Positions 23,301 through 34,120 of a stretch of 64,000 nucleotides of DNA are shown in pieces; positions within the stretch are counted from its first letter, which is position 1, and each line of letters starts with the position of its first letter. A program made the translations under genes and the position numbers. A model generated the notes under the pieces. It ran no database searches. It worked only from the letters and a program-made list of their open reading frames with translations, and was not told where the DNA came from. Source of the DNA: Hymenolepis diminuta (Eukaryota > Platyhelminthes > Cestoda > Cyclophyllidea > Hymenolepididae); assembly GCA_900708905.1 (NCBI GenBank), contig CAADRB010000031.1:3433349-3497348 (forward strand), in the 5' to 3' direction.

Positions 23301-26300
23301 AAGATGTTTAGCATTAAATCAGGTCATTAAGAGGGCCTTAAGTCATTTAATTCGTGTAGTGGCGTTTTTACAAGCTGGGGACGGGGTTGAATACCACTAA
23401 ATTGTTGGGAATGTACGGATAAATTATCACAGCAATGACTGTGATCTGGTTGGCGATTATGGCCAATATTAGAGTCGGTCTTGTTCCTTTCAGCATCGAT
23501 GAATTAGCTGCAGATTAGGAGAACTGAATACTGGCAGATAGGCTTGGTTTCGCTTTCCTCTATTATATAAAGACATCGAACACACATATGACCTTAGTTT
23601 TCTCTATGTGAATTTTAAATCATTAAAATCTCAGTCATTGCACGATATATAATTCTTAAATTTTTCTTCTCTCCTTTAGGATATCAAGTCCATTGAAACC
23701 GAGGATGATATGATTGCATTCATGTTGTATCATGGAGACCACTTGGTGAATACCCTTGGTGCGGAGATCAATCAAATCGAGGAGAGCATCAAGGTTCGTC
23801 ATTTGCATTTGTATTCACTTCTAGTTTATTGTTTATCATTTTATCAATTCTGATGCGTTGATTATTCTTAAAAATTGTGGGTTTACCATTCATTCACTTG
23901 TCTGGGTCGCATATATCAATCCATAGATCTATTTCAGAAATGCCCAAAATGTCATATAATCCATGCTCTAGATTGCTGGGACATCTCTTGTATCATAGTA
24001 TTAGAGAGTCTATACTTTTCCTTATTTAGCCCTTTTTAAAGTTGTAACAGGGGACTATTTTCAAAATTTTACTGCAAGATAAACATTTTCCATGATAGTC
24101 TCGTATACATTCAAACGGAAATCATTTGTTAGTTGAGGAAAAACTATCAAGTGCTCAAGTTTCAGAGGGGATCTCATTAATTTTTCTGAATGTAGTTATT
24201 CTATTTAGAGTTTCGGCCTTCTCCACCCGTCGAGGCGGAAAGCTCGTGCTTTTTCTCATTATTGTTAACGAGATTTCTTGTTGTCACGTTTTTCTCAGGC
24301 TAAGACTTCACCGAAGTCGATCAAATTGCTTTTTTCGTATTTAGTTTGACTTTTAGTCGGTTGATTTTCTCGCAAATGTTACTTGCGTAGTTCTTATCTT
24401 ACCAGCAGTCTTGTTAATAATTAAATTTCCGTCCTGTTGGAGACAAATTGTAAATCAGTACATTTATATTTTCATTTGTCCATTAATTATCTTATTCTCG
24501 AGCTTTTCGAATCTGTCTGTTCTAATTTTTTTGTGTATGTTTGAGATAACTATCTCGATTTTCTACTCCCTTTTTATGTCCATCATAAATCTTCGTGTTT
24601 CGACCGAATCGCAACCAATACCGCCGCTACTACTGCTTTATTGTTGTGGTTATGATCCTATCTAAACTCAACACGCAAGCTATGTTTTTGATTTTTTTTC
24701 TGACTCCATTTTTACAATGAATTTTCGCCTACCTAAAATCTAAATTCCATTTTTCGTTGTTTTGAAATGTGAATCGGTTTGGATAGAGATTGTTTAATAA
24801 ATATCCCAAAATATATGCACCGAATGAGTTTGTTGCTGCATTTGATAAAACTTTTTGCGTTTGACGATTGGAGTTTCTATCCACTAACGGAGATTTCCAT
24901 GGGATTAAGCCACTGAGTATAAAGTCAGGGATGACTAAAGACATGTCATAATTACAGCTCCTGCCGTTCCGGCACTTAATTATCATCTCCGAGGCTTCAA
25001 ATAAAAAAAACGGGGAGGTTGGGACATTAAGGGCACTATGTGATTATGTTTAAGATAGTTTTTAAGGACAGTAAAAAATAACTGTTTCACCAGGACAGAA
25101 ATATCTAATGAAGTGTAAACGTATTAAAGTACAGTATACCTAAAAATGACATGCTTGTAGACTGCGCATACAGTTAGACACTTAGAATAATCATCTCGAG
25201 TTAACTTTCGGTGATTTAAGTTTTTAATATTTGCTATAGCAATATATTATTCGAACTGTAAAAGTTTACGTTTGTCTTGAAAATACACTGTTAAAAACTT
25301 ATTAATCTTTCAAAATAGACACCAAAAGTCAGAAGTCAATAATATTACAAAATTAAACAAATTTCAACAGTTTGTCAAAGTAATGCAACCCCACGACCCT
25401 GGAATTTGGACCATTGAATAAATATACGCTAATTGAAACAATTAACTATAAACTAGTCTATTTTCCTTCAATACGAGTTATTCATTTTTATCCAACACCT
25501 CCCGGCGAAATTCATTCATTCATGATTTCGAATGCTAATTCCACTTTCAATTTTTTACGAGGTGTTCGGAAGCGTCCGGAGTAACGACCTAGATGACGGT
25601 TGTGCTGGGTCGCCGGGGTCCCGGGATTCTAAGGGAGAGTGAGTAACATGCGTCCAGATAAATCTCTATTGGACCCTTTTTCGGTTTGGAAGTTAGGACT
25701 GGGTATCGAGAAGGGGGATGTTTGCGATAGGGCATCCACATTTGGAGACGAATTTGGTGCGTTGTCCGATACCTAAACTGTAAAGAATGAAAAATCTCTT
25801 CCACTGTCTCCACGAGGAGAAGTGACAGACAGGCAGGCAGGCAGGCAGGCAGACAGGCAGACAGACGGACAGGCAGATAGGAGAGGGGAAGTTGCCTTTT
25901 CACATTTTCAGCAAGTCGATTATCCAGACCATTGAGATAAGGAGGCGAGTGTGGGAGGGAGATAGTTAGATAATGACAAAAGTCCTGAAATGAAGTAGAA
26001 GAGAAGTGAGTGACACTTGTGGACACAATAACTTTTGGTACACCTTGACTGACGAATTCCACCTGACGGAGGCTGTTAATGGTGGTGGTGATGGTGGTGG
26101 TGGTAGCGGTTGTCGCAGATTTAAAGGATATAACGTCAGGCCACCTGAAATATGAATCAATTGAATTGGATTGAATAGGAGGTAGGTGGGATGGGGTGAG
26201 GAAGAGGTAGATCAATGTGAGAAGAGAACAAGGAGCGTTAGTTTGAGAGCCTATAGGATTCTGACGATAAGGGCATGCAGCCTGGCTCGCGTTTTATGCA

Positions 26301-29300
26301 GCCACTTTTGAGACTGTTCCATTCGCGAGACCGATATGCTGGAGTTGGTAGCATCTATCATCCATCAGTGCCCATGACATGAGTTGAGGTCGAATGTGGT
26401 TAGACTGACCAAGAGACTTTGGGAAGTTGATCTGGGTGAAGGAATCATGGGTTTTAGATGTGTTGGAATCATCAACTATTGCATAGGGAACCTTTGTTGC
26501 TGAGAATAAGCTTTTGAACATATTGTAGAGAATTGAGCAATGCTCTGTTTGTTGTTAGACCGAAGACTTGCTTGCCTTCGGCATTGTAAAATTGCCAGAG
26601 CTGGTAAATAATGTGTTTTCGCCACTTGTTATAACCTTATCAGCCTCCCAAAGTAGCCTACGAAAACCTGAATTTAATAATAACACGGGATTAAGGAAAC
26701 TTCGCCACTTACCCAAAATTGCGCAACGCAATGACTCTAGAATTTAGGACATTTTAGCAAAAATAAAATCCAAAATACACAAAATGCTTCCTAGTTTCTT
26801 TATTACAGTTTTACGATTTTCTTTAATCATTCTTGTGCATTAGCGACTGGAATGCAATGGTTATATATGCATTAAATTTGGATTTTCAAATTGTATTGGT
26901 ATATTTGATCTAATCTAATAAGCCGTACTCTTGAATAATAGTTTACCTTCTTGTTTAACTAATTACTTGCGGCAAATGATTAAATCGCAGACTTTGGTGA
27001 ATCAGTCTCAACATTAATGATTTTTCTCTTTCTGATTACAGGAGGACTTCCCCGACATAATATACATTGATATTGAAGTCAATTAAAACTTCTTTAATTA
27101 CTAACCTTAGGTGTACTTAGTCCTAATCGTTTGACAGTTAGGATCTTTCTTTCTTGTATTCCTTTCTAATAGATTGATTAGTTTTCATATGTTAGATTTT
27201 TATTACTATCACAACAAACAATCTTTTTACGACTTTTCATCATGGAAAAGCAACTGTAATAAGATAACCGTGAGGTTCTTTAAATGATAAAGAAGAGGAA
27301 AGTACTGGGAATAAAGCGAGGGCATCAAGGAGTCTTACTCCATTCGATTTTAGGATTCGGATTGTACAATATTAATTTGATCCACTGCTTCACAGCCTAG
27401 AACTCAATTTAATGATACTTCCCCTGGATTGCTGAACCCTGTGCTCATTGACTATTCATTAATTAGGATGATCAATTCATTTTCTCTTTTGAAGGTCGGA
27501 AAAGCAGGATGATATACTGTTAGCAGGTAAATAAAACTATCATAGGCATTCTAAACATATACAGAGTTCGCCTTGAGTGGACTCTAATACTAATGTATAA
27601 ACAAAAACTAAGCTGGCCTAATTCAATAATTGTAGATACTGTTGGGTATGCGTTTTTATTAACTGTGCAAATATACTTTTTACAATCAGCAATATTGCTT
27701 CATTTAATTCGCATTTTAGATAAGTTATAATTGTGGAGTTTTGTCCCTATTTAACCAAATTGAAAATCTATATCATCAATGATTGATAAAATTTCTTTGA
27801 TCTATATGTTGCAAATTTAGGCAATAAATATTTTAAAATTGAATAAAATCTTTATTAATTGTATATCCTTTTGTTTATGAAGATGATATGGATTATACTT
27901 TTCGGATAATTGGATAGATAACTGTAGCTGTGGTGATATTAGCAACTGGAAATTGGGCACTGAAAGAACTTGTTGATCATTGCGCCTGGAGAGCAGTGAT
28001 ACCTTGGATGCTGCAAAAGCATTGAGCTTTCCATATTTTCATATTAAGCACAGTTAATGCGTAATGTTTTGATTTTCGAATTTCATTATTTAACTCTCAT
28101 CATCATGGATGTAATTATATGCACGACATTTAAAGCTTGTTGACTTGACTCCATAGTTGGTCATCCCATTTCTTTTGTGTTGTTAAAGCCAAGAGTAGAT
28201 AGATTTGATTGTTATTATTTATAAACAATAACTATAATTACCAAGCCTGTTTAGGAAAGCGTTATTTAACGCTCATGTTGTGTTGGTGTAACATTATTGA
28301 GCTTCTCTGGTGAGAAAGTGGAATTCTGCTAGTACCTTTATTAGCCAGAGTTAATTTGTGCGGTTAGCATTCTGCTTACCGGGTGTGCATTGAAGGGCAT
28401 GAGGCCCATGATTTCTGATTTTGGAGACTGGTACGTTAATCACTGCACCTTCAGCCTCCACTATTTGTACATACCTCTAATATGCATTGTATTAATATGC
28501 ATAATAATTGTGATTGTAACGCAAGAAATAGGTCTCCAATATGTGTTTGATTTAATGAAAATATATTATTATTATATGTTGGATTCGATTTTATAGCCAC
28601 CCCTAGTATGTGATTAAACAAGGAAAATAACAATCTAGTTAGCTTAGATTACAAATTATCAAAGTCATTGTAGGCTCGTGCTATAAGGTAAATAATTATT
28701 GCCCAAGTAAATGCAATAATCGGACAAATAATTAAATTCTTCTGGCTCCTTGGTTCCTAACACAACGTAAACAGCGTTTTCATCTTTTCTTTTAAAGCAA
28801 GAATTCCCCGATATAATGCACATCGATCTTGAGGTGAATTGAGGCTCAGGTATCTAAAGATAATCCCAAACGCTATTTTCCTCCCCATTATAAACTGGTC
28901 GTTTTCTTTGTGACTTAGTTTCTTTTTCTTTCACACTCAGCTCTTCATCCCCACCACGCCCTTATTTTGCTGTTCTGGCGTATGATCTACAAAGAAAGCT
29001 TGCTTATGAAGGAGATGTAAAGGGACAAATTTGATCAGAATATCAAGAGTAGCCCTATTATCAAGTTAAGGGCTGTGTATAATATATATATTTAAGTGAA
29101 CTCAGGAAATTTCAAGGCTATTACTTTGATTTCAGGGCCTCACCATATTTAGTAACTCAAATTCAGCGCATATCAAAAATTTCCGAACAATCTCTCGCTT
29201 GAAAAGCACATAACATAATTCGTACAGTCGGAAGTTAGATAATATCAGCAGATTGATTATGATCTTCAGTAATGCTGAGGTTAATCAATGGCTTAAGCCT

Positions 29301-29541
29301 CCACAGTTAAAAGTAGGAGGCGGTTTGTTAAACTCTCATAATTTGTTTAATTCAAATGATAAAATGTCTGTGCTCCTAGATTGCTGTTAATCGGGCAGTG
29401 GGATTGCTTAATTCTACAAATTCAGATATTTATAAATCAACTTTTCTTAACTAGTTAAATTATAATCTCTTGATTTATTTCCTTTTTTTATTTTAGCGCG
29501 AGTTTCCTGACATCAAACATATTGATATTGAGATCAACTAA
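14363..29541 (+). CDS. SLC30A9: Mitochondrial zinc transporter ZnT9 (cation diffusion facilitator)
   Basis: Cation diffusion facilitator of the ZnT9 type, which exports zinc from mitochondria. Exons in phase: 14363-14426, 14593-14695, 14731-14812, 14851-14953, 14996-15075, 15156-15173, 15365-15429, 15504-15606, 16467-16522, 18031-18501, 20094-20289, 23680-23793, then one of three 45-base terminal exons. With any of these the total is 1500 bases, 499 residues. Hallmarks are HSVADTLNQ (metal-site HxxxD, about residues 198-202), HPYGYSRMRCISSLISGVGI across the 16522/18031 junction, LLEDSAAVLG and NTDILLGKS; the C-terminal domain carries DIDGRELTRRYLE and HGDHLVNTLGAEI. The N-terminus is short and Arg-rich (RFFRR), fitting import into mitochondria; an in-frame TAG precedes the ATG. 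The first exon and the 18-base exon (DEVVWR) are less certain than the rest. Introns grow from 35-42 bases near the 5' end to over 3 kb at the 3' end. A retroelement fragment lies in the last intron. Confidence 0.9.
24733..24994 (-). other. Unidentified antisense exon-like frame in the last SLC30A9 intron
   Basis: On the minus strand a T-rich acceptor (GTTTTTTTTATTTGAAG) precedes about 87 open codons that end exactly at a donor (TTTAG then GTAGGC). The translation has ordinary composition (for example LVIPDFILSGLIPWKSPLVD and a later NSFGAYILGYLLNNLYP). I do not recognise it, and no partner exon is evident nearby. It could be an exon of an antisense gene, a relic, or chance. Confidence 0.25.
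25565..26650 (-). mobile_element. Decayed Ty3/gypsy-type pol fragment, copy 1 (RNase H to integrase)
   Basis: Inside the last SLC30A9 intron, antisense to it. Two minus-strand frames read 5' to 3' as an RNase H-like tail (26521-26294, with the pattern IRPQLMSWALM) followed by an integrase core-like frame of 208 codons (26215-25589). Integrase hallmarks seen: DSYFRWPDV (first catalytic Asp region), GVPKVIVS then THFSS, and RLAEN (catalytic Glu region). The position of the second catalytic Asp is occupied by Thr, and a CAGG-type microsatellite has expanded within the frame, so the protein should be dead. Copies 2 and 3 match the core without indels. The right part (26453-26650) is shared only with copy 3 and, beyond about 26560, is visibly more diverged. 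Confidence 0.7.
25826..25880. repeat. CAGG/CAGA microsatellite inside the retroelement fragment
   Basis: Tandem CAGG units mixed with CAGA. On the minus strand they read as repeated Ala-Cys-Leu-Pro within the integrase-like frame. The same tract, with the same length, is present in copies 2 (about 33187-33241) and 3 (about 43705-43759). A second short tract of GGT units lies at about 26081-26104. Confidence 0.85.
27042..27086 (+). CDS. SLC30A9: SLC30A9 alternative terminal exon A
   Basis: Acceptor TTCTGATTACAG, then 15 codons in phase 0 encoding EDFPDIIYIDIEVN and a TAA stop. It can follow the shared donor at 23793 (EESIK). The motif is the conserved ZnT9 C-terminus (human ends with a related HVDLEI-type sequence). 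An AATAAA at 27310-27315 could end this transcript. It lies 3.2 kb after the shared exon and 0.4 kb after a retroelement fragment. Confidence 0.8.
   Translation, partial: EDFPDIIYIDIEVN
28798..28842 (+). CDS. SLC30A9: SLC30A9 alternative terminal exon B
   Basis: Acceptor TCTTTTCTTTTAAAG, then QEFPDIMHIDLEVN and TGA, again exactly 45 bases in phase 0. By eye it matches exon A at about 34 of 45 bases, and most differences between the two are synonymous or conservative. No exact AATAAA is seen before exon C. Confidence 0.78.
   Translation, partial: QEFPDIMHIDLEVN
29497..29541 (+). CDS. SLC30A9: SLC30A9 alternative terminal exon C
   Basis: Strong acceptor (CTTTTTTTATTTTAG), then REFPDIKHIDIEIN and TAA, 45 bases in phase 0. 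By eye it matches exon A at about 32 and exon B at about 29 of 45 bases. It is nearest the usual ZnT9 pattern of a basic residue and His before the ID(I/L)E motif, so it may be the ancestral one; that is inference. The nearest exact AATAAA I see is at 30666-30671. Confidence 0.8.
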   Translation, partial: REFPDIKHIDIEIN

Positions 29542-32500
29542 TGGCTTCAGCTCTTTCGCCAGGCTTTTCCTAACATCTGCAAATGATCTTGAGCACCAAT
29601 TCTTTAGCTCTCCTTGTGTACAGGCTATTTTTGGACTCCGGCTTGCTTTTATCACCTGTTTTCTTAATGTCTCGCTGTTTTCTTCTGAACTCTTCTGGGA
29701 CTTTTAAAGCGATGTGCTGACGTGTAATGGACTTCTGAATGTTTAAGAATTTTGTTCTGTACTTCAGTGAGTGCTTAATAGTGTAGCTAGCAATCCTTGT
29801 AAGAGTGTGATAACATGAACCATCTATGCCTGCGTATTTGGCATGTCTTGTTTGAAAGTTTGCAAATGAGTATGAAATGCAAGGGTTTATATGTGAAATA
29901 TAGGATATGGTTCAATTTAGAAAATGATGGTTTAACGGCCTGCTGTTTGTGTAATCAATTTTCATTATTCTTTAGGCACAGATTCAGGTCCGATCTATTT
30001 TTTCCAATAATTTTAGGGTATAGATCTTGATGTCTATGGTATTTTCCCAACCGGCCCTTTACTGGCTAAGCGAACATGATTTATTCCTTGCGCTGATTTC
30101 ATTTTCTGATCTCTGAGTCTGAGGATTATTAAGGGGAATATTAACTGATCATGACTGGCTGCTGTTATTAAATTTATTAGGGATTTTGGCTTATTATCTA
30201 TAATTAGTAGCACTGATTATTCTTCAGGTACACTTATAACGGATATGGTGATATGATCTGAAGGACAGTGACTGAGATAATCAAAAAGGAGAGTTGTTAT
30301 TTATGTAAGTTGAAGAGTTAATGAAAACATTCTATAGCGAGATTTATATTTGGCTACTGCACAATACAGGATTTATGTTTAGTACAAAATGGAAAAAACT
30401 GCATTTCCGTGGAATATTTTCCGCAAATTTTGCCTAAGGCATGAAGTTAGTGTTCACATTTAGTGATTTACTCAATAATCGTTGAAAGGGAATACAGGAA
30501 CTTTGCAGCAGATTGGAGATAATTATATTTTGAATATCTTATTGGAGCATTCACAATAATTTTTGAAGAAAATGACACCAGCGCCTTATTCCATATTGCT
30601 GAATGATATATTGAATTTAAAGGAAGTGGCATAAGCGATTGTAAAAGCATTACATTGATATAGCAAATAAAATGGAAGGAGGAATGCTTCCATTAGTAAT
30701 TTCGTAATGTATCACCCTGTTGATGTAGGTGGCAAAATAGTGAAGTACAATTATTAATGAATTTTACGGTTGCTACAGTTCTAGCCCACCGATTTCATCA
30801 TCCTTCGCCTGTTCGTAATTAGTGGACTTTTGGTTGAGGATTCAGCTTTTATCCACTACTTCGTCTCTTCGGTCGTTTACAAGCACCTTTTTAATGAATC
30901 TGGCTGAGTTTACAAATTCCATAAATTTGGTGATGCAACTGTCACTGGCTATAGGCACTTTATGTGTTTGCAATTATGTTTTTTTAAAACAAGCGATATC
31001 GCTTCTTCAATTTCATCTGTGCTTAAAACATTCGAAAGTGTATTAAATAATTTAATTAACCAATTTCTACTCAATAAGTTGAGTATCTGTGTCACCGATT
31101 CCATAAATGGTTGACATTTCGAACCAGTCAGCAAATATTTGGCCACTGAACAAGTTATTCAACGTTGAAATTGCCATCAGTTAGATGAAGAGGAATTTGC
31201 ACATATTTGACGTTGATGGATTTAACCGGAGAACAACGGAACTGTAAGACGATAGTTGAAAATATGCTAACGTACGCGTTCCCTTTTGGTACATAAGCCG
31301 GGTTTGAATCTTGATTTCTGAATATCTTCCTTTTGGGTGGAGAGTGTACTGTTTGATATCTGTCCAGTCAAAAATCATGAGATCGGTACCATTTCGCGCT
31401 CGTACAGTGATGTAGATTGGAAGCAACAATAGTTAAATCTTCTAATATAGCAAATTGTTGTAACACTTTTCTTGATGATTTTAGAATCAATTTCACCATC
31501 AAAATCTAAAAATATATTCAATTCACCTAATCAAGTGTTGCCATTCATGCCAAACCACCTATACTCCCACATGATAATTTTTAACTAGTTCAAAATTGTC
31601 AGATTGTACAATCCTATCCGCACCCTGTACTGTTATCGCCTATGTTTGCGATATCTTATAATCTTCAGACGAGCCAAAATACTAAGGACGCAATTTAGAT
31701 ACTTAAAAGTTATAAGAATCGTGAAAATCGACCTATTATTATTGCTGAAAGGTAAGCAGTGGTACGTAAGTCTGATGATAAATTCACTTTTGTATAAGTA
31801 TCGCACTTTGGGTTTAATTAAGGAAAATACGTATTACGCCTAGGATACATATGGATGGGAAAAAGTTCCTTGCGATATTGATCGTTTCCCATTTTAAGAA
31901 AATATATCCTTTTGATGGAACTATTTACTGTACTTCAAATAATCAATTTGCTGACATTTTTATTGCGCTCAGATTTTCAATACATATGTTTTAATTTAAA
32001 CCAGTGATTTATTGTCGGCTTAATCATGTACCTTCCTTGATCACAAGCTTGGACTTATATGAGGATATCCATTTCATCACATGGCCCACTAGGTAAATAT
32101 ATTGATCCCATCACCTCCGTCCCACATAGGCGTCGTCAGTGTGCTGCTATGTTCATACCGTCGCATGAAATTTGGCTACATTACTACATCATGCTAGTGT
32201 CTATACCATTTCGTTACCACCGTTTGCTAGAACATATTAATTTTATTGACCTTCATGCTCCAACACTTTCCATTTAAAATCTCTATTAGTGTACGTTGTA
32301 CTTACACCTACTTATATTTATTGCAATATTCATCACATTCCTATTTCTATCCAGTGTTTATTGTCATTCGTGAATGTTACATGATTACTAGTGAGGCTTT
32401 AGTGAGATAGGTCGAAATACAACGTATTGTGGCGCACTATGGAATATCTAGGACGAAAAATATCCATATGAATGTGTTAAGGCATAATTCTTTGAAACAC

Positions 32501-32637
32501 AACCCAACAACGGAAACTGAGAAGTTGGACTACCCTTGGGATTACCTGTTCTGTTAAATCTACCAGAAATCCCTGTTAAATACACGGGCATCTCGAGAAC
32601 TGAGCGATATAATTGAATTTCTTTTAAATACCGGCCA
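29542..32637. other. Gene-poor DNA downstream of SLC30A9
   Basis: SLC30A9 3' flank followed by AT-rich sequence. AATAAA is at 30666-30671. The only coding-like signal is on the minus strand at 30820-31430, described separately. The remaining frames are short and unconvincing. Confidence 0.5.
30820..31430 (-). pseudogene. Possible decayed coding region, unidentified
   Basis: Reading the minus strand from 31430 down, several adjacent stretches look protein-like but lie in different frames: one beginning LLPIYITVRARNGTDLMIFD with TRLMYQKGTRTLAYFQL further on, then TSNMCKFLFI or, shifted, KSINVKYVQIPLHL, then LSTDEIEEAISLVLKK, then FMEFVNSARFIKKVLVNDRR. Frame changes and stops between them suggest a frameshifted relic rather than exons, as I find no good splice sites at the shifts. 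The family is unknown. Confidence 0.25.
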
Positions 32638-33814
32638 ATTTTTACGTTATAATCTAATTAGTCTCCAAGATAGCCACAAATCCCAGAACCCAATAACAAC
32701 ACATAATTAACTTAATGGTAGGCTTAACTCCACAATTTATGCAAGTCAGCGACTCTGCAATTAGCACATTTTAACATACATGCAACATTTTATGTGTATT
32801 GCACAATAAATTAGTAATTTGACCTTCCTTAGATAAAACGATTCCATTAATGCATTGCCTCCAGACAAAGGTTGCTTCTCACTATGTTTGAGCGTTAGAT
32901 CCGCCTCGAACGCTTTCTGAAGTCTTCTGAAGCGTCAGGAGTAAAAGATTGGACCGATGATTGTGCTGCGTCGCCGGGGTCTCGGGATTCTAAGGGAGAG
33001 TGAGTAACATGCGTCCAGATAAATCTCTATTGGACCCTTTTTCGGTTTGGAAGTTAGGACTGGGTATCGAGAAGGGGGATGTTTGCGATAGGGCATCCAC
33101 ATTTGGAGACGAATTTGGTGCGTTGTCCGATACCTAAACTGTAAAGAATGAAAAATCTCTTCCACTGTCTCCACGAGGAGAAGTGACAGACAGGCAGGCA
33201 GGCAGGCAGGCAGACAGGCAGACAGACGGACAGGCAGATAGGAGAGGGGAAGTTGCCTTTTCACATTTTCAGCAAGTCGATTATCCAGACCATTGAGATA
33301 AGGAGGCGAGTGTGGGAGGGAGATAGTTAGATAATGACAAAAGTCCTGAAATGAAGTAGAAGAGAAGTGAGTGACACTTGTGGACACAATAACTTTTGGT
33401 ACACCTTGACTGACGAATTCCACCTGACGGAGGCTGTTAATGGTGGTGGTGATGGTGGTGGTGGTAGCGGTTGTCGCAGATTTAAAGGATATAACGTCAG
33501 GCCACCTGAAATATGAATCAATTGAATTGGATTGAATAGGAGGTAGGTGGGATGGGGTGAGGAAGAGGTAGATCAATGTGAGAAGAGAACAAGGAGCGTT
33601 AGTTTGAGAGCCTATAGGATTCTGACGATAAGGGCATGCAGCCTGGCTCGCGTTTTATGCAGCCACTTTTGAGACTGTTCCATTCGCGAGACCGATATGC
33701 TGGAGTTGGTAGCATCTATCATCCATCAGTGCCCATGACATGAGTTGAGGTCGAATGTGGTTAGACTGACCAAGAGACTTTGGGAAGTTGATCTGGGTGA
33801 AGGAATCATGGGTT
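32638..33814 (-). mobile_element. Decayed Ty3/gypsy-type pol fragment, copy 2
   Basis: Colinear with copy 3 over 1177 bases with no insertion or deletion (constant offset of 10518) and only a few substitutions that I can see, mostly near the left end. The integrase-like minus-strand frame spans 33576-32935 (213 codons). The left 300 bases are shared with copy 3 but not copy 1. Similarity to copies 1 and 3 stops abruptly after the bases GGGTT at 33814. Confidence 0.7.
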
Positions 33815-34120
33815 ATAGTGGAGGCAGGAATGCAAAAGCCTTCCTTATGTCCATTTGTCCATGGGCATAGTGAATTTTTCGGGTGATCACAAAGAAAGAA
33901 TGTGGGACTGATTGTAGTTTGGACACAGTTGGTGTGTAGGCAAGTGGTGCTGGAAGGCCGTTGGGGATGGTAGAATCGACAGTGAGTGAGATGCGTTGCT
34001 TTTACACTACCTCAGACTGATGGGTGGAACTTCATATAATGATTGGCGGCCTGAACAGGAGTGGCAGTGTGAAGCTCCTTAGGAGAGACAGACACAACTG
34101 CAGGTTGGATGGATTTTTTT
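33815..34120 (-). mobile_element. Unique GC-richer extension of copy 2, possibly more RNase H region
   Basis: This segment replaces the sequence found to the right of the breakpoint in copies 1 and 3. One minus-strand frame reads FFVITRKIHYAHGQM then IRKAFAFLPPL, weakly like the RNase H stretch where gypsy elements have a TDHKPL-type motif. It may be another piece of the parent element joined by deletion. The assignment is tentative. Confidence 0.3.

Noticed and set aside
25589..26215. A host gene family encoded three times (208-213 codon frames)
   Set aside because: The sequence has integrase-core landmarks with a lost catalytic residue, a microsatellite insertion and repeat-like spread; it is a mobile-element relic.
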